Notes: a model not told the origin generated them from the sequence alone. A stretch of DNA of 48,905 bases from an uncultured Muribaculaceae bacterium (GCA_947629175.1 CANRCT010000024.1:1-48905); one strand, 5' to 3'; positions 23,595 to 32,502 are shown, counted from the stretch's first letter. Program-made: numbers and translations.

Positions 23595-24893
23595 TTATTT
23601 GGCAGCTGCCTTTGGCATCGGGGCTGTAGTGCCGTTCTTGGCGAACGATGCGATCTGTTCGTCGGTATAGCCGATACTCTTCAGGACTTCATCCGTATTG
23701 CCGCCGAGCGTCGGACAAGGCCCGTAGGTGGGCTGATAATTGGAGAGCGTGAAAGGAACGCCTACAGTGACGAATTCACCGATCTTTCCTCCCTGGTTGA
23801 TCTTTACGAGGGTATTGCCGTCATACAGGCTCTCGTCGGTCATGATCTCCTTTGTGCTCAATACCGGGGCTACGGGCACACCGGCTTTTGACAGGATCTC
23901 GGTGACTTCAAACTTGGTCTTGTCGATACAGAACTTCTGTATGCGGGCCCATACTTCCTGTTTGTGCTTGTCGCGGGCATCGGCTGTGTTGAAGTCGGGG
24001 TTGGTAAGCCAGTCCTCGAAGCCGAAAGCCTTGCATGCGAGCTCGAAGTCTTTTGCTCCGCGCTGGAGTATCACGTAGACGTAATCGTTGGGATCGTTGG
24101 CCCAGTTCTTGCATTTGTAGGTCCATCCGAGCACTCCCGATCCTTCCTGGTTGCCCGAACGGGGAACGAAGTCGCCGAACTTGCCGTCGGGATACTGCGG
24201 GAACTGTGTCAGATATCCGATGCGGTCGAGAGTCAGCTGGTCGCGGGTCTTGATTCGGCAGAGGTTGAGGCATGCGTTGTGCATCGACTGATACACATAG
24301 CATCCCTCGCCGGTCTTCTCTCTCTGGCAGAGAGCGGCGAGCAATCCGATGGTAAGATGCATGCCGGTGTTGGAATCACCAAGAGCGGCGCCGCTCTGAG
24401 TAGGCACGTTGTCGGGGCCTTCCCACCATCCGGTGGTGGAAGCTGCGCCTGCCGTCACTTGGGCTACAGGCTCGTAGGCCTTGAGATCGGCATATTTGGA
24501 GCTTGAGGGGAATCCCTTGATCGTGCCGTAGATACATCTCGGATTGAGTTTGTGGACCACTTCCCAGCTGAAGCCGAGCTTGTCCATGGCCCCCGGATGG
24601 AGGTTTTCCACAAATATATCACACTCCTTGATGAGGCGTGTGAGGATATCCTTGCCGTCGGGGGTGGCTGCGTCGAGGGCAAGAGATTTCTTGTCGGAGT
24701 TGAGCTGCAGGAAGTAGTAGCTCGGGCAGTCGGGATCAAACTGCAGTTCGTTACGGGTCGCGTCGCCCGTGCCGGGACGTTCGATCTTGACAACGTCCGC
24801 GCCAAGCCACGCGAGGAGCTGTGTACATGAAGGGCCAGACTGGACGTTGGTGAAGTCTACCACTTTGATGCCTTGTAAAGGAGCTGTGTTCAT
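23595..24893 (-). CDS. frc: Formyl-CoA:oxalate CoA-transferase
   Basis: This 432-residue class III CoA-transferase moves CoA from formyl-CoA to oxalate. The N-terminus (LQGIKVVDFTNVQSGPSCTQ) and the catalytic aspartate D173 in ALGDSNTGMHL match Frc. KCKNWANDPNDYVYV and the C-terminal GGNTDEVLKSIGYTDEQI are also typical. The glycine loop that covers the active site, GGGG in Oxalobacter Frc as I recall it, reads NQEGSGV here (residues 248-254), so it is partly substituted. It is the first gene of the oxalate module and diverges from serC. Confidence 0.92.
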   Translation of the reverse strand: MNTAPLQGIKVVDFTNVQSGPSCTQLLAWLGADVVKIERPGTGDATRNELQFDPDCPSYYFLQLNSDKKSLALDAATPDGKDILTRLIKECDIFVENLHPGAMDKLGFSWEVVHKLNPRCIYGTIKGFPSSSKYADLKAYEPVAQVTAGAASTTGWWEGPDNVPTQSGAALGDSNTGMHLTIGLLAALCQREKTGEGCYVYQSMHNACLNLCRIKTRDQLTLDRIGYLTQFPQYPDGKFGDFVPRSGNQEGSGVLGWTYKCKNWANDPNDYVYVILQRGAKDFELACKAFGFEDWLTNPDFNTADARDKHKQEVWARIQKFCIDKTKFEVTEILSKAGVPVAPVLSTKEIMTDESLYDGNTLVKINQGGKIGEFVTVGVPFTLSNYQPTYGPCPTLGGNTDEVLKSIGYTDEQIASFAKNGTTAPMPKAAAK

Positions 24894-25046
24894 AGTAGTA
24901 ATAATTTTATGTTCGTTGTTGTTGATTCTAAATGTTCAGGTAACAGGCTTATATGTGACAATCATGTTACAAGATTACAACATTTCAATGGCGATATTGG
25001 TTCGTTGTCAATCGTCATTGACTCGTGAAAAGTTTCTCATGAATAT
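24894..25046. promoter_or_regulatory. Divergent control region between frc and serC
   Basis: This stretch holds the leftward frc control region. TGTGACA at 24954-24960 and TGTTACA at 24965-24971 form an imperfect inverted repeat resembling a Crp/Fnr-type site. The minus strand at 24977-24970 reads TAATCTTG, one base off the -7 consensus. Neither is strong, so regulation of frc-oxc from here is a suggestion only. Confidence 0.3.
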
Positions 25047-25078
25047 TTGTCAATTACAGAATTTTTTCTCTATATTTG
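25047..25078 (+). promoter_or_regulatory. Promoter of serC-serA
   Basis: TTG at 25047-25049 and TATATTTG at 25071-25078 match the Bacteroides -33/-7 consensus with a 21-base spacer. Transcription would start near 25085, about 27 bases before the serC ATG. Confidence 0.6.
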
Positions 25079-25111
25079 CCGTCACAACATCTACTCTAAA
25101 ACATTTGCCTC

Positions 25112-26185
25112 ATGCACAAACACAATTTCTACGCAGGCCCATCCATACTGAGCCAGTACACAATCAAAAATACCGCCGAAGCCGTGATCGACTTCGCCGG
25201 AACCGGGCTGTCGCTCCTCGAGGTGTCGCACCGCAGCAAGGAATTCGTCGCCGTAATGGAAGAAGCCCGCTCGCTTGTCAAGGAGCTTCTTGACGTTCCT
25301 GAAGGATACTCTGTGTTGTTCCTCGGCGGAGGCGCCAGCCTGCAGTTCTGCATGGTGCCGTTCAATCTCCTGGCCCGCAAGGCCGCCTATCTTGAGACCG
25401 GCACATGGGCTGTAAATGCCATAAAGGAGGCAAGGATCTTCGGCGAAGTCGATGTGGTGGCCTCGTCGAAAGATTCCAACTTCAACTATATTCCCAAGGA
25501 TTACACAATCCCGCAGGATGCCGACTATTTCCACTATACCTCCAACAATACGATCTATGGCACGGAGATACGCAAGGATCCCGATGCCGGTAATGTACGT
25601 CTGGTATGCGACATGTCGTCCGATATCTTCTCGCGTCCGGTCGATGTGGCCAAGTACGACATAATATATGCAGGCGCACAGAAAAATCTCGCACCTGCCG
25701 GGGCTACCATAGTAATAGTAAGGGAGGATGCTCTCGGACATGTCGACCGCGTCATCCCCACAATGCTCGATTACCGCACGCATATCAAGAAGGATTCGAT
25801 GTTCAACACTCCTCCGGTGCTTCCGGTATTCTCAGCTCTCCAGACGTTGCGCTGGTATAAGGAGCAGGGGGGTGTGCGCGAGCTTGAGAAACGTGATCTC
25901 GCCAAAGCGGCTCTCCTGTATGAAGCCATAGATTCGTCGCGTATGTTCGAGGGAACGGTAAAAGATCACGCCGACCGTTCGATCATGAACGTGTGCTTCG
26001 TCATGAAGCCCGAATACAAGGAGCTTGAAAAAGAATTCGTCGACTTCGCATCGGCACGCGGCATAGTGGGCATCAAGGGACACCGCTCCGTAGGCGGCTT
26101 CCGCGCATCGCTCTACAATGCGCTTCCGATCGAGAGCGTGCGCGCCCTCATCGAGGCAATGAATGAGTTCCAGACCAAACACTGA
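25112..26185 (+). CDS. serC: Phosphoserine aminotransferase
   Basis: This 357-residue PLP enzyme performs the second step of serine synthesis, 3-phosphohydroxypyruvate plus glutamate to phosphoserine, and also serves PLP synthesis in many bacteria. The N-terminus [12 protein letters not shown] and the PLP-binding lysine K191 in [14 protein letters not shown] are diagnostic. [12 protein letters not shown] and the C-terminal [16 protein letters not shown] are also typical. Length is normal. The serA gene follows after seven bases, so they form one unit. Confidence 0.96.
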   Translation: MHKHNFYAGPSILSQYTIKNTAEAVIDFAGTGLSLLEVSHRSKEFVAVMEEARSLVKELLDVPEGYSVLFLGGGASLQFCMVPFNLLARKAAYLETGTWAVNAIKEARIFGEVDVVASSKDSNFNYIPKDYTIPQDADYFHYTSNNTIYGTEIRKDPDAGNVRLVCDMSSDIFSRPVDVAKYDIIYAGAQKNLAPAGATIVIVREDALGHVDRVIPTMLDYRTHIKKDSMFNTPPVLPVFSALQTLRWYKEQGGVRELEKRDLAKAALLYEAIDSSRMFEGTVKDHADRSIMNVCFVMKPEYKELEKEFVDFASARGIVGIKGHRSVGGFRASLYNALPIESVRALIEAMNEFQTKH

Positions 26186-26192
26186 CGCTGAA

Positions 26193-27113
26193 ATGAAAGT
26201 ACTTGTAGCTACCGAAAAACCCTTTGCGCCTGTGGCTGTGGAGGGGATCCGTAAAGTGGTGGAGGATGCAGGCTATGAGCTCCTGCTTCTCGAAAAATAT
26301 CAGGACAAAAAGCAGTTGCTTGAAGCAGTGGCCGATGTCGACGCGCTTATTGTGCGTTCCGACAAGGTCGATGCGGAGGTGCTTGATGCTGCCGGAAATC
26401 TGAAAATTGTAGTAAGAGCCGGAGCCGGATATGACAACGTGGACTTGCAGGCCGCAACGGCTCATGGGGTCTGCGTAGAAAATACTCCCGGACAGAATTC
26501 CAACGCTGTGGCCGAACTGGTGTTTGGCCTGGCCGTGATGGCAGTGCGCAACGGTTATAACGGCACATCCGGTTCGGAACTCAAGGAAAAGAGTCTCGGC
26601 ATCCATGCGTTCGGTCAGGTAGGCCGCAACGTGGCCCGTATCGCCAAAGGCTTCGGCATGGAGGTGTCGGCGCTGGATCCTTTCTGTCCCGACGAAGTGA
26701 TAGCGCAGGCAGGAGTGAAACCGGTGCACGACCTGAAATCGCTTTACTCCGACAATAAGATCGTATCACTCCATATTCCTGCCACTGACGCCACGCGCCG
26801 GTCGGTCGGCCGCGAGCTGATAACACTGATGCCCAAGGGGGGAGTGCTGATCAATACCGCTCGCAAGGAGGTGATTGACGAGGAGGGGCTTCTGCAGGCC
26901 CTTGAGGAGAGGCCCGATCTCAAATATGTGGCTGACGTGAAGCCCGACAATGCCGATGAACTATCGGCACGTTTTGGCGAAAGAGTGTTTTTCACGCCCA
27001 AGAAAATGGGCGCCCAGACCAGCGAGGCCAATATCAATGCCGGCATAGCCGCCGCACGTCAGATTGTAGATTTCCTTAAGGAAGGTATCGATAAATATCG
27101 TGTGAACAAATAA
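26193..27113 (+). CDS. serA: D-3-phosphoglycerate dehydrogenase, short lysine-type
   Basis: This 306-residue NAD-dependent dehydrogenase performs the first step of serine synthesis. It has only the substrate- and NAD-binding domains, with no ACT domain. The cofactor loop reads LGIHAFGQVGR, lacking the first glycine of GxGxxG. Where most enzymes have the catalytic histidine in TPHIGA, this one reads TPKKMGAQT with K271 aligned to it. This is the lysine-type short enzyme known from Entamoeba, and as I recall it is normal in Bacteroidetes. I start at the ATG at 26193, seven bases after serC; the frame is open upstream into serC but that would be overlap without support. Confidence 0.93.
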   Translation: MKVLVATEKPFAPVAVEGIRKVVEDAGYELLLLEKYQDKKQLLEAVADVDALIVRSDKVDAEVLDAAGNLKIVVRAGAGYDNVDLQAATAHGVCVENTPGQNSNAVAELVFGLAVMAVRNGYNGTSGSELKEKSLGIHAFGQVGRNVARIAKGFGMEVSALDPFCPDEVIAQAGVKPVHDLKSLYSDNKIVSLHIPATDATRRSVGRELITLMPKGGVLINTARKEVIDEEGLLQALEERPDLKYVADVKPDNADELSARFGERVFFTPKKMGAQTSEANINAGIAAARQIVDFLKEGIDKYRVNK

Positions 27114-27157
27114 TGCCAGTCATTGCCGGCCTTGAAGCCGGAATGCAAACGACAAGA

Positions 27158-27194
27158 GGCGCCGTGTCAACCCAGCTATGGGAGACATGGCGCC
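27158..27194. terminator. Bidirectional terminator between serA and DUF486 genes
   Basis: Arms GGCGCCGTGTC and GACATGGCGCC (one mismatch) with a 15-base loop stand between two convergent genes. T-richness follows on the plus strand (ATTTATAT). It can serve serA and, read on the other strand, the DUF486 gene. Confidence 0.55.
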
Positions 27195-27219
27195 ATTTAT
27201 ATGGATCCGGCGGCCAGTG

Positions 27220-27591
27220 TCATTTCATGAACACCAGGTAGACTGCGCCGACAAGCAATGCGAAAGCAGCTATATGGTTCCATCTCAACTCGAAGCCTTC
27301 AAAGGCCATGAGACTGAACACCACAAATACTATCAGCGTGATGACTTCCTGCATCACTTTGAGCTGAATGAGTGAATAAGGCCCTCCGTTGCCTTCGAAA
27401 CCGATGCGGTTGGCCGGTACCTGACAGCAGTATTCCAGGAGTGCTATCCCCCAGGAAAACAGAATGACCATATAAAGGGGCCAGCTGGTAGAAATCCCTG
27501 CTGAAGACAGCTTCAGATGGCCATACCAGGCAAATGTCATGAAAATGTTGCTGACAATGAGCAGAATTATTGTGGATAATGCTGGTGACAT
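27220..27591 (-). CDS. DMT-superfamily DUF486 membrane protein
   Basis: This 123-residue inner-membrane protein has four hydrophobic segments, at the size of the DUF486 family within the drug/metabolite transporter superfamily. Typical strings are SNIFMTFAWYGHLK, FSWGIALLEYCCQVPANRIG and YSLIQLKVMQEVITL. The substrate is unknown. The -7 box TAATTTTG lies 26-33 bases upstream of the start. It is a single gene, convergent with serA and divergent from the thioesterase. Confidence 0.88.
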   Translation of the reverse strand: MSPALSTIILLIVSNIFMTFAWYGHLKLSSAGISTSWPLYMVILFSWGIALLEYCCQVPANRIGFEGNGGPYSLIQLKVMQEVITLIVFVVFSLMAFEGFELRWNHIAAFALLVGAVYLVFMK

Positions 27592-27616
27592 ACTCTTGAT
27601 ATTGAAAATTTGCCTG

Positions 27617-27624
27617 CAAAATTA
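27617..27624 (-). promoter_or_regulatory. -7 box of the DUF486 gene
   Basis: The minus strand reads TAATTTTG, an exact TAnnTTTG match 26-33 bases upstream of the start codon. No good -33 element is visible. Confidence 0.4.
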
Positions 27625-27674
27625 CTGATCAACCCGCATTTTTTGCGTATTTTTACACCAAAAATTTACTTCAC

Positions 27675-28103
27675 ATGGTAAGAGATCAAGCCGACAAGAA
27701 TGATTACGATTTCAGATTGACGCTTAAAGTGCGTGATTATGAGCTTGATGTGCAGGGTATAGTCAATAATGCCAACTATCTGCACTATCTGGAGCATACG
27801 CGCCATGCATTCTGCGATGCGGCAGGCTTGTCGTTTGCTGCCATGCATGCCAGTGGCATCGATCCGGTGCTTCGCAGAGTAGATATCGAATATCTAAATC
27901 CGCTTCGTTCGGGGGATATGATGGAGTCATGCCTTGCAATCCGGCGTGAGGGTGCAAAATTTGTATTCAGGCAGGATATCTATCGTTCGCCCGGGGGCGA
28001 CCCGGTAGTGAAGGCACGTGTGGAGGTAGTGTGTCTGGAGAACGGGCGTCTGACACGTGGCGACGCTCTCGCCGAAGCATTTTCGGAATATGTCAACGAC
28101 TGA
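27675..28103 (+). CDS. Hotdog-fold acyl-CoA thioesterase
   Basis: This 142-residue enzyme is of the 4-hydroxybenzoyl-CoA/YbgC-like thioesterase family. The catalytic region YELDVQGIVNNANYLHYLEH is typical, although the usual aspartate near it reads Q-G-I-V-N-N, as in other Bacteroidetes members I recall. The following VDIEYLNPLRSGD is the conserved second strand. The substrate is not known; cleavage of short acyl-CoAs is likely. The dprA gene follows after 11 bases, so they are co-transcribed. Confidence 0.88.
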   Translation: MVRDQADKNDYDFRLTLKVRDYELDVQGIVNNANYLHYLEHTRHAFCDAAGLSFAAMHASGIDPVLRRVDIEYLNPLRSGDMMESCLAIRREGAKFVFRQDIYRSPGGDPVVKARVEVVCLENGRLTRGDALAEAFSEYVND

Positions 28104-28114
28104 CCTCTCTCGAT

Positions 28115-29224
28115 ATGGATCGCGACAGGCTTGTATATCGCATAGCGTTTTCTCAACTGAGGGGCATCAATCAGGCGCTCGCTTCGGAGATATTATCGCG
28201 CATCGGTTCGGAAGAAGAATTTTTCAAGGCTACCGACCGACAGCTTGCTGCCGTCATGGGCTTCTCCAACAGGATATTCGAAAGGGCTTACCGCGACACC
28301 ATTATAGAGGCAGCGGCGATAGAGGCTGATTTTACTGCCGCCGGCAACGTGGCTCCAATTTATTATACTGATCAGAAATATCCTTCGCGTCTGCACGACT
28401 GCGCCGATGCACCCCTGATGCTGTATGCAGCCGGCGACTGTCCGATTAACGAAATGCTTACTATCGGCATAGTTGGCACCCGTCATGCCACTCCTTACGG
28501 GACTGATTTCTGCCGCAAGCTTGTGGAAGGGCTTGCCACCAAGGTAAACGCCACAGTGGCAGTAGTAAGCGGGCTGGCTTACGGGATAGATGTCGCGGCT
28601 CACAGAGCCGCTCTTGAATATGGTCTCCCTACGGTGGCGGTTCTGGCCCATGGCCTCAACACCATATATCCGGCCGCGCACCGCCGCACGGCGGTCGATA
28701 TAGTCAGACACGGCGGAATGCTGCTGACAGACTACACGAGTTCCACTCCTGTGCACAAAGGCAACTTTCTGGCGCGCAACCGCATAGTGGCCGGATTGAG
28801 CGACTGTCTGCTGGTCGTGGAGTCGGCCGAGAAAGGTGGAGCGATGGTCACCGCCCGCATAGCGTCGGACTACGACCGCGATGTTTTCGCTCTTCCCGGG
28901 CGTACATCGGACATATATAGCGCCGGATGCAACAGTCTGATCCGAAGGAATATTGCCTCGCTAATAGGTTCGGCCGACGATCTTATTGAGGCTATGCGGT
29001 GGCCGGTGAGGCCCACAGGCCAGAGCCAACCGACACTCTTTCGGGAGATGAGTCCTGAGGAGCAGAGGGTGACTGATTATCTCCGCGAAAAGGGGGAGGC
29101 GCAGATCAATCGTCTGTCGGTGGATCTCGATATCCCGGTCGGACGTCTGACAGGAATGCTTATAGAGATGGAATTCAAGGGGATCGTACTTCCATTTCCG
29201 GGAGCAAAATACAGGCTGGCATAA
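28115..29224 (+). CDS. dprA: DNA-processing protein DprA
   Basis: This 369-residue protein binds single-stranded DNA and loads RecA during natural transformation, and may act in other recombination. The Rossmann-like core is typical: IGIVGTRHATPYG, VSGLAYGIDVAAHRAAL, VAVLAHGLNTIYPAAHR and FLARNRIVAGLSDCLLVVES. An N-terminal helix-hairpin-helix-like region (FSQLRGINQALASEILSRIG) and a C-terminal winged helix (residues about 305-369) are present. The start MDRDRLVYRIAF at 28115 is chosen over an upstream ATG that would overlap the thioesterase gene. Confidence 0.93.
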   Translation: MDRDRLVYRIAFSQLRGINQALASEILSRIGSEEEFFKATDRQLAAVMGFSNRIFERAYRDTIIEAAAIEADFTAAGNVAPIYYTDQKYPSRLHDCADAPLMLYAAGDCPINEMLTIGIVGTRHATPYGTDFCRKLVEGLATKVNATVAVVSGLAYGIDVAAHRAALEYGLPTVAVLAHGLNTIYPAAHRRTAVDIVRHGGMLLTDYTSSTPVHKGNFLARNRIVAGLSDCLLVVESAEKGGAMVTARIASDYDRDVFALPGRTSDIYSAGCNSLIRRNIASLIGSADDLIEAMRWPVRPTGQSQPTLFREMSPEEQRVTDYLREKGEAQINRLSVDLDIPVGRLTGMLIEMEFKGIVLPFPGAKYRLA

Positions 29225-29258
29225 TTTCGAACTTAACGACACAATACAATTAATGATC

Positions 29259-30137
29259 ATGGCACGCATTATCGAATCATCCGAACTCATCATCAACTCC
29301 GACGGGAGTGTGTTTCATCTTCATCTCCGGCCCGAACAGCTTGCCGACAAAATCATACTTGTCGGCGATCCTTCAAGAGTCGACCTCGTGGCCGAGCGTT
29401 TTGACCGGATAGATTTTACCGTGCAAAACCGCGAATTCCGCACTATCGGAGGCGAGTTGCGCGGGCATCGCATAATGTGCCTCAGCCATGGAATCGGCCC
29501 CGACAACATTGATATCGTGGTCAATGAGCTTGACGCTCTCGCCAACGTGGATTTTACAACTCGTGAGGTCAGAGACCGCAGGAGGTCTCTGGAAATGGTG
29601 AGAATAGGCACCTCCGGATCGCTGCAGCCCGACATACCCATCGGTACGCCGGTCATAGCTGCCAAGTCGATAGGATTTGACGGCGTGCTCAACTACTATG
29701 CGCATCGCAATGATGTGGCCGATCTCGGATATGAAAAGGCTCTATGTGAACATACCGGATGGAATCCTCTGTGGGCGCGCCCGTATGTAGTGCCGTCAGA
29801 TCCCGGGCTGGTGAAGCTTATCGGCGGCGACGACATGGTGCTCGGCAATACGATTTCGGCTGTCGGTTTTTACGGGCCTCAGGGGCGCGAGCTTCGTCTG
29901 CCGCTGGCCAATCCGGATATCAACAGCCGTTTGGAGTCATTTTCTTACCTCGGACAGCGTGTCACCAACTATGAAATGGAATCGGCTCCTCTTCAGGGAC
30001 TCTCGCTGCTGATGGGTCATAAGGCCATGACCGTGTGCTCGATAATAGCCAACCGGATGAACGGCAATGCCACTCCGAATTACCGGACGGCTGTGGTCGA
30101 TCTGATCGACACCGTGCTTGACCGCTTTATCCCCTGA
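29259..30137 (+). CDS. Nucleoside phosphorylase, uridine phosphorylase-like
   Basis: This protein has about 292 residues and belongs to the PNP/UDP family. Motifs are ILVGDPSRVDLVAERFD (phosphate loop), LSHGIGPDNIDIVVNEL, MVRIGTSGSLQPDIPIG and NYEMESAPLQGLS (ribose binding). It phosphorolyses a nucleoside to base and ribose-1-phosphate for pyrimidine or purine salvage. Uridine is the most probable substrate, but specificity is not certain. Either ATG at 29253 or at 29259 could be the start. It is 34 bases after dprA and 11 before the AI-2E permease gene. Confidence 0.9.
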   Translation: MARIIESSELIINSDGSVFHLHLRPEQLADKIILVGDPSRVDLVAERFDRIDFTVQNREFRTIGGELRGHRIMCLSHGIGPDNIDIVVNELDALANVDFTTREVRDRRRSLEMVRIGTSGSLQPDIPIGTPVIAAKSIGFDGVLNYYAHRNDVADLGYEKALCEHTGWNPLWARPYVVPSDPGLVKLIGGDDMVLGNTISAVGFYGPQGRELRLPLANPDINSRLESFSYLGQRVTNYEMESAPLQGLSLLMGHKAMTVCSIIANRMNGNATPNYRTAVVDLIDTVLDRFIP

Positions 30138-30148
30138 TACAAAAAGCT

Positions 30149-31270
30149 ATGCCCCGTCCGTTTACATTTGACCGAGTAGTACGCCTCCTTATCACAGTGG
30201 CACTCATTTGTGGAGCCGTATGGCTTATCAATGTGCTGCGCAATGTGCTCCTGCCATTTTTCGTAGCTTGTCTGATAGCGTATATGTTCGAGCCGTTCGT
30301 GCAGTTCAACCGCCGCCTCCTGCATCTCAAAGGCAGAGTGGTCGCAATATTCGTCACCCTGTTTGAGTCGGTGTTTTTCCTCTCCGTGCTCGGATGGCTG
30401 CTCGTGCCGATGCTGACCGAGGAGATGCACTCTATGGCAAGGATACTCCGCAACTATGCTTCGAGCGAGATTCAGATCTCATTCCTTCCGGCAGGCATTC
30501 ATGAGTTTCTCAGAAGCCAGGTGGATTTCGCTGCGATATCCGACATGCTGACACGCCAGGAATGGATGTCGCTGATAGAAAACGCCCTCGCAACTACATG
30601 GAGCATACTGACGGGTTCGATATCGTTGCTTCTCGGTATCTTCAACTGGTTTATCGTGGTGCTTTACGTGGTGTTCATCATGATCGACTATCCGCGTTTT
30701 TTCATGGCCATGAAGCGCATGGTGCCACCCAAATACCGGCATATGGTTTTCAAGGTGGGAGGCGATATTAAGGAGTCGATGAATCATTATTTCCGCGGAC
30801 AGGCGCTTGTGGCATTCATCGTCGGAATCCTGTTTGCAGTAGGTTTCCTTATAATCGGTCTGCCGATGGCCGTGGTGCTTGGGCTTTTCATCGGCATCCT
30901 CAACATGGTGCCCTATCTGCAGCTTGTGTCGATAGTGCCCACTGTCATACTGTGCATGGTCTATTCGGCCGGCGGAGGAGGCGACTTCTGGAGCATATTC
31001 TGGCAGGCCATAGCAGTATATTGTGTGGTGCAGGCCATACAGGATCTGATACTGACGCCCAAAATCATGGGCAAGACCATGGGGCTCAATCCGGCGATCA
31101 TATTGCTGTCGCTGTCGGTATGGGGCACGTTGCTCGGATTTATCGGCATGATCATAGCGTTGCCGCTGACCACCCTGCTGCTGTCGTATTACGACCATTA
31201 TGTGATCGACCGCGCTGACCGCCACGAGTTCGAGCAGGCAGTCACCGGAGGCGACGGGCCTGCCGACTGA
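30149..31270 (+). CDS. AI-2E family (PerM-like) membrane protein
   Basis: This 373-residue inner-membrane protein of the AI-2E/PerM family has about eight predicted transmembrane segments. The family strings are IAYMFEPFVQFNRRL near the N-terminus, YFRGQALVAFIVGILFAVGF and the C-terminal MGLNPAIILLSLSVWGTLLG. Members export or exchange various solutes; no substrate can be read here. The reading frame ends in TGA directly against the TCA complement of the next gene's stop, so two convergent genes meet as TGATCA without a gap. Confidence 0.88.
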   Translation: MPRPFTFDRVVRLLITVALICGAVWLINVLRNVLLPFFVACLIAYMFEPFVQFNRRLLHLKGRVVAIFVTLFESVFFLSVLGWLLVPMLTEEMHSMARILRNYASSEIQISFLPAGIHEFLRSQVDFAAISDMLTRQEWMSLIENALATTWSILTGSISLLLGIFNWFIVVLYVVFIMIDYPRFFMAMKRMVPPKYRHMVFKVGGDIKESMNHYFRGQALVAFIVGILFAVGFLIIGLPMAVVLGLFIGILNMVPYLQLVSIVPTVILCMVYSAGGGGDFWSIFWQAIAVYCVVQAIQDLILTPKIMGKTMGLNPAIILLSLSVWGTLLGFIGMIIALPLTTLLLSYYDHYVIDRADRHEFEQAVTGGDGPAD

Positions 31271-32422
31271 TCAACGTCCGAAAGCCTTCCGGTTGAGCCA
31301 GCGTCTGACAGGCTCGTCGTAGACCTTGAGCATAATCCATGCGAGAAGTATCAGGCCGAACCACATTGTCACGCAGATGGGCCAGATGTCGGCGAATGTG
31401 CGCTGTGACGGATCGGTCCATATCCACGAGTAGAGGAGATACATGAAAGGATAATGGATAATGTAGATAGGATATGATATGTTGCCGAAGAAATTGCAGA
31501 GGCTGCGGGAGAAGCTGTCGGTCGTAATGCCTGACGCTCCGATGTAGACACCGGCTGGGAATACGCCCAGTGTCATTACAGAGTCGAAAATGCCGTTCCA
31601 TACGCTCGGTTCTCCGTCGGGAGTGATATACGGCACGCACATTATACCTATGATGGCGGCGCTGCATATCCAGAAGGCTCCGCGGATCTTCACGGGCTTG
31701 AATCCCCTCGACATGAGCAGACCTATGCCGAATGAGAACGATACTCTGAACAGGCCGCCGATCCAGCCATAGTCGGCCATCGACCATCCCATACCTATGT
31801 GGTATGCGCCCGAAAGATTCGTCACTGCCGTGGCGGCAAGTCCGAGACCGCTTATGATGACTACCCACCGGAGTGCGCGGCTCGACAGCCTGTGGAGGAT
31901 CAGGGCATAGCCGATGCTCGCTATGTATTCAAAGAAAAGCGACCAGCTCGGGCCGTTTAGCGGGAACATCTCGCCGTTGCCTCTTACTTCGGAATGTGCA
32001 CCGGGATAAGTCGGCAGCATTAATATTCCGAGCAGGAAGCTGACGCATATGGCCCAGGGCGCCACTTTGGTATGATCCCAGTGTTCGGCTCCCTGTATTA
32101 TGAAAGCGACAACGCCGAATATGACTCCCATGATCAGCATCGGGTGCAGGCGTATCACACGCCGCAGCATGAACTCTCCCTTGGTCAGTCCCTGACGCCA
32201 TCGGCCGTCGTAGGCGTAGCCTATGACGAAGCCCGAAAGCACGAAAAAGAAATCCACTGCAAGGTAGCCGTGGTTGAACCCCTGGTCGACAGGCGAAGTG
32301 GCGAATCCCTCGAAAAAGTGATACCATATGACCATCAGGGCCGCTACGCCTCGCAGGCCGTCGAGCAGCTCGTAGTGGGGTTTGGAGGTAGAGAAGATGC
32401 TTGATGCTGTTGATGCTGACAT
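31271..32422 (-). CDS. Acyltransferase 3 family membrane protein
   Basis: This 383-residue integral membrane acyltransferase (OafA/YrhL type) would acetylate or otherwise acylate a surface polysaccharide or glycolipid. About ten transmembrane segments are present. The conserved start LDGLRGVAALMVIWYHFFEG contains the catalytic histidine, and YLAVDFFFVLSGFVIGYAY follows. It lacks an SGNH domain. The -7 box TAATTTTG is at 32470-32463. Its stop codon abuts that of the convergent AI-2E gene. Confidence 0.9.
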   Translation of the reverse strand: MSASTASSIFSTSKPHYELLDGLRGVAALMVIWYHFFEGFATSPVDQGFNHGYLAVDFFFVLSGFVIGYAYDGRWRQGLTKGEFMLRRVIRLHPMLIMGVIFGVVAFIIQGAEHWDHTKVAPWAICVSFLLGILMLPTYPGAHSEVRGNGEMFPLNGPSWSLFFEYIASIGYALILHRLSSRALRWVVIISGLGLAATAVTNLSGAYHIGMGWSMADYGWIGGLFRVSFSFGIGLLMSRGFKPVKIRGAFWICSAAIIGIMCVPYITPDGEPSVWNGIFDSVMTLGVFPAGVYIGASGITTDSFSRSLCNFFGNISYPIYIIHYPFMYLLYSWIWTDPSQRTFADIWPICVTMWFGLILLAWIMLKVYDEPVRRWLNRKAFGR

Positions 32423-32462
32423 TTTTATCGTGGTTTATTATCTTGCGATTGGTTTTGCACCG

Positions 32463-32470
32463 CAAAATTA
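32463..32470 (-). promoter_or_regulatory. -7 box of the acyltransferase gene
   Basis: The minus strand reads TAATTTTG, an exact TAnnTTTG match 41-48 bases upstream of the start codon. No clear -33 element is visible. Confidence 0.4.
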
Positions 32471-32502
32471 GGCGCAATGGCCGACAAAAAAATTGTCGCA
32501 GG

